In this document: one piece after another, positions 32,571 through 34,948 of the stretch
How the letters are laid out: each line of letters begins with the position of its first letter
Numbering within the stretch: the first letter of the stretch is position 1
Translations under genes and position numbers: made by a program
Notes under the pieces: model-generated
The model's database searches: none
Seen by the model: only the letters and a program-made list of their open reading frames with translations
What the model was told of the DNA's origin: nothing
NCBI GenBank assembly: GCA_000708835.1
Contig: DF237659.1
Location: 7,368-42,315, forward strand
Source: Klebsormidium nitens
Lineage: Eukaryota > Streptophyta > Klebsormidiophyceae > Klebsormidiales > Klebsormidiaceae
Length of the DNA stretch: 34,948 bases
Direction: 5' to 3'

Positions 32571-33872
32571 CATGGTGTCAGGACTCAGAACTCATCTCAA
32601 GGAGCTAGGATCAGGAGTCAGCAGTTATGGTGTCAGCAGATCAGCAGTCGTGGTGTCATCTCAGTCATGGGATGCATCATTCAGTTTTTCTCAATTTAGT
32701 GAACAGTTAGTATGAAGTACCTAGCAGACAGTAGCCGAGTGTCCCAGTGAACAGTAAGCAATTTGGAGTTCACTATTAGGTAAAGCCTTAACCAGAAACT
32801 TATCCGCTCGGCACCCGTACCCCACCCTAACCCCCTAACTAACCCTACCCGTCTCCTCACCGGGCGCTGTTGCTGTTCAACGTACTACTCATCGATCAGG
32901 ATGCACTCTGCCTTTAAACATCCGAAGTAACTATGTCTATGGACAATTCATTTGCGCATCATGTAGGGCAGTAGGGGAGGGTCTGTGGCCGCAGCTCAGG
33001 CGCCAGCTCGCTCAGGCGCAAAGGCTCGTAGTCTAGGGTAGAACGGTAGGTTCAAGAGCATATATACCGTAATATTCCTACACTAAAAACCTCGGGCCGT
33101 TTTGAGATTGATAGATGAGACCACCTGGATCTCAAAAGGGGTATTTTGAGATTGCTCTGGCCTCACGGGTTTTGCACCGTGAATTAGTATGAGTGCGCTT
33201 CGTCCTCAGATGGGCATAGTGCTTCAAAGCACTCAAATTCAGGATATACGTTTGAGATTCAGTCAGTCTCCGCACCGTGCGGTGCAAGTGCGACTCCCCG
33301 TTGCACGAGATTGTTTTGGCCTCACCAAGATTGACAGCAAGTTAATTGACTATAGCGGCGCCTCTGTTCATCATCGAGACTTCTGCCAGTCGACCGACTC
33401 AGTCATGGCATGATGATCCTCCCCTGATCATTTCTCAATACTAAAGGCCTTACTTGGAGTTGCGCAACGGGGTCATGCACGAGGTTATGCAGAAGATGTA
33501 TCCAAACCGTTTTAGTAGGCAAGGATGATTCACAGCTTGACATGTCATTATAACAACTTGACATATCATTATAACAATATGTAACACGGCGGGAACCGAC
33601 TCCGAAGCACATAGCTAGTAGGCATAGGTGTGAGCTAGCGCTCACCTAGTAGCATCCTGAAGTGAATGCACTGAATGCACGAATGCACAGGGTGGCGGTC
33701 CCTCTTCCACCGCATTCTACCTTGAGCTACCGACGAAAACTCCTGCGTAACAGGCGATTTGATTGGCAACAAACGAAGCCCCTCAATCTACGATAGACCT
33801 GTGGCTTTAAGTAACTTTTGGCCCTCGGAAGAATCCCACTACTACGCGCATCTGCGCTGCGCTCCTCTACCT
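32571..33872. other. intergenic, several short direct repeats
   Basis: Contains a degenerate CCCTAA-like patch at 32822-32848, a 21-bp direct repeat at ~33535-33575 (CTTGACAT(G/A)TCATTATAACA twice), GAATGCAC three times at 33663-33687, and TTTTGAGATTG twice (33099, 33143). No gene is recognised. Confidence 0.5.
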
Positions 33873-34142
33873 TCAATGTACATATTCTCTGCACAAGGAA
33901 GGAAGGCGAAAGCGTGTCGGCAAACCAGGAGCGGCATCATTGTTTCGAATTACGGAACGTTCTTCCCAACTGCATATCGCGTAATCATGGAAAAGGACTG
34001 TGTTCTCGAACAAAGCGTCTACTAAGCCTCTAGTTGCTCTAGCACGTTGCTGTGCTTTCAACTCATCAAACCTGTTCCTCTCGTCAACGTTGTAGAGCCC
34101 TTTGGAAGACAAGATCTTCGTTGACCTACTTTGTCCGCTCAA
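33873..34142 (-). CDS. possible exon or small ORF of unknown gene
   Basis: A 90-codon open frame on the minus strand. A protein-like charged stretch (NVDERNRFDELKAQQRARAT, then RGLVDALFENTVLFHDYAI) lies within it. It could be the next exon of the gene whose exon ends at 34351, since strand and order fit. The exact splice sites are not clear and no family was recognised. Confidence 0.3.
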   Translation of the reverse strand: MSGQSRSTKILSSKGLYNVDERNRFDELKAQQRARATRGLVDALFENTVLFHDYAICSWEERSVIRNNDAAPGLPTRFRLPSLCREYVH

Positions 34143-34350
34143 GAAGAGGTCAAGCCGCCTAGCTCAGACGACCAAGGAACGATGCATGGACCACCTAGAA
34201 TGATGCAGCGGATACCTACCGGAATCTTACCGGAGTCTGCGAGGACTCTCCCCTTGCTGGGAAACTGCGTCGAAGCAGGTCGCTTGACAAGACCTATGCA
34301 ACGAAGCAGTCTCCGAAATCTCTAGGAGCTACGACATATTGAGCACTTAC

Positions 34351-34500
34351 CTCGTTCAGCGCCACGTCTCGTCAGGGCGTCTCCTTCGGCGTCTCTTCCT
34401 CCACCTCCTCCACCCAGCACACCACGTGGCCGGCCTCGTTGCGCTTGCGGAGATAGCGGTAGATTCGGCCTCGAGTGCTGACCGTCCTCCCCTCCATTTG
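34351..34500 (-). pseudogene. 150-nt exon of unknown gene with an in-frame TGA
   Basis: On the minus strand the acceptor CGATGTGCAG precedes 34500 and the strong donor GAG|GTAAGTGC follows 34351, giving 50 codons in phase 0. The reading begins QMEGRTVSTRGRIYRYLRKR and continues NEAGHVVCWVEEVEEETPKE. Codon 43 is TGA, followed by RDVALNE in the same frame up to the donor. The TGA is followed directly by CGA and could derive from CGA by one transition. The family is unknown; the upstream exon would lie to the right, possibly outside the window. Confidence 0.4.
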
Positions 34501-34948
34501 CTGCACATCGAGGGACACGTTGTGAAATCCACTTCCAAAGCTTGGCTTCAGACCCAAAAGAAGCGTGTGCTCCTATCCAGAAAATCTGATGGCAGTCGCG
34601 CACACCTCGACGATGATCGCCATTGCTGCCGGCAATAGATTGGGTATTGGTAGGACCCTTCAGCATTTTGAACGGGTGAAAGCGTTGAGGACCAAGAAGT
34701 TTCTCCATCTTGAGCAGAAAACGGTCCAAACGTCCCGCCCAGCTTTATGTGGACACTCAGGGTGCACACGAAGAGTCACCGAGGAGAACCAAAGACAAGC
34801 GGTGTCCGAAGCTTAGTCGTACCGGTGCGCATGGGGTGACAGAAGCCAACAACGGTGTTGGCCAATCTTCTATTGCTTATAACGCTCACATCTGTGACGG
34901 TTGGACAGGGTCACACGCTGCCTGTCTACTTCGCATGTGCGGAAACCA
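34501..34948. other. no gene recognised at right edge
   Basis: Presumably intron or upstream sequence of the minus-strand exon at 34351-34500. No motif or repeat was seen. Confidence 0.35.

Noticed and set aside
32192-32715. Overlapping open frames encoding MVSSQQSWCHPST-type repeats
   Set aside because: They are produced by the 45-bp tandem repeat and have no other support.
32822-32848. CCCTAA-like patch as an interstitial telomere
   Set aside because: Only a few degenerate units; too short to claim.
1-34948. tRNA, rRNA, transposase or reverse transcriptase genes
   Set aside because: None recognised on either strand by eye; a covariance-model search would be needed to exclude small RNAs.

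Overview
This is a eukaryotic nuclear window. Genes are split into many short exons by GT-AG introns of a few hundred bases. The products point to a green plant lineage: an organellar DNA polymerase of the plant POP family, a plant-type betaine-aldehyde dehydrogenase (ALDH10) relative, and a metacaspase. Long introns, GC-rich exons and a plant-type gene set suggest a streptophyte green alga (Klebsormidium-like). That placement is inference.

Layout: (1) 809-10126, minus strand: an intact 11-exon POP polymerase gene, about 1490 residues, with an unusually long N-terminal half. (2) 11496-16573, plus strand: nine exons of an ALDH10-like gene that lacks its last ~150 residues. It also carries an in-frame TAG, a pair of compensating frameshifts and a Glu-to-Gln change at the catalytic general base, so it reads as a pseudogene or a badly assembled copy. 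(3) 16574-22728: no confident gene. This stretch holds duplicated exon ends, a GC-rich foldback cluster, a run of exon-like micro-segments and two weak ORFs. (4) 22729-31248, minus strand: a metacaspase (five exons) followed at once, on the same strand, by eight phase-0 exons encoding six copies of a ~130-200 residue Ala/Leu/Gly-rich module that I cannot assign to a known family. The splice sites at the junction suggest one gene: a metacaspase with a ~870-residue C-terminal repeat array. (5) 31249-34948: mostly non-coding, with simple repeats and one or two minus-strand exon candidates at the right end.

The two most interesting things are the metacaspase/repeat-module architecture and a recurring pattern in which introns of at least two genes contain tandem copies of the neighbouring exon edge, often with the splice site included. 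That pattern looks like intron growth by exon-boundary duplication. Several reading-frame breaks lie at short homopolymers or dinucleotide runs and may be assembly errors; others look like C-to-T nonsense changes.
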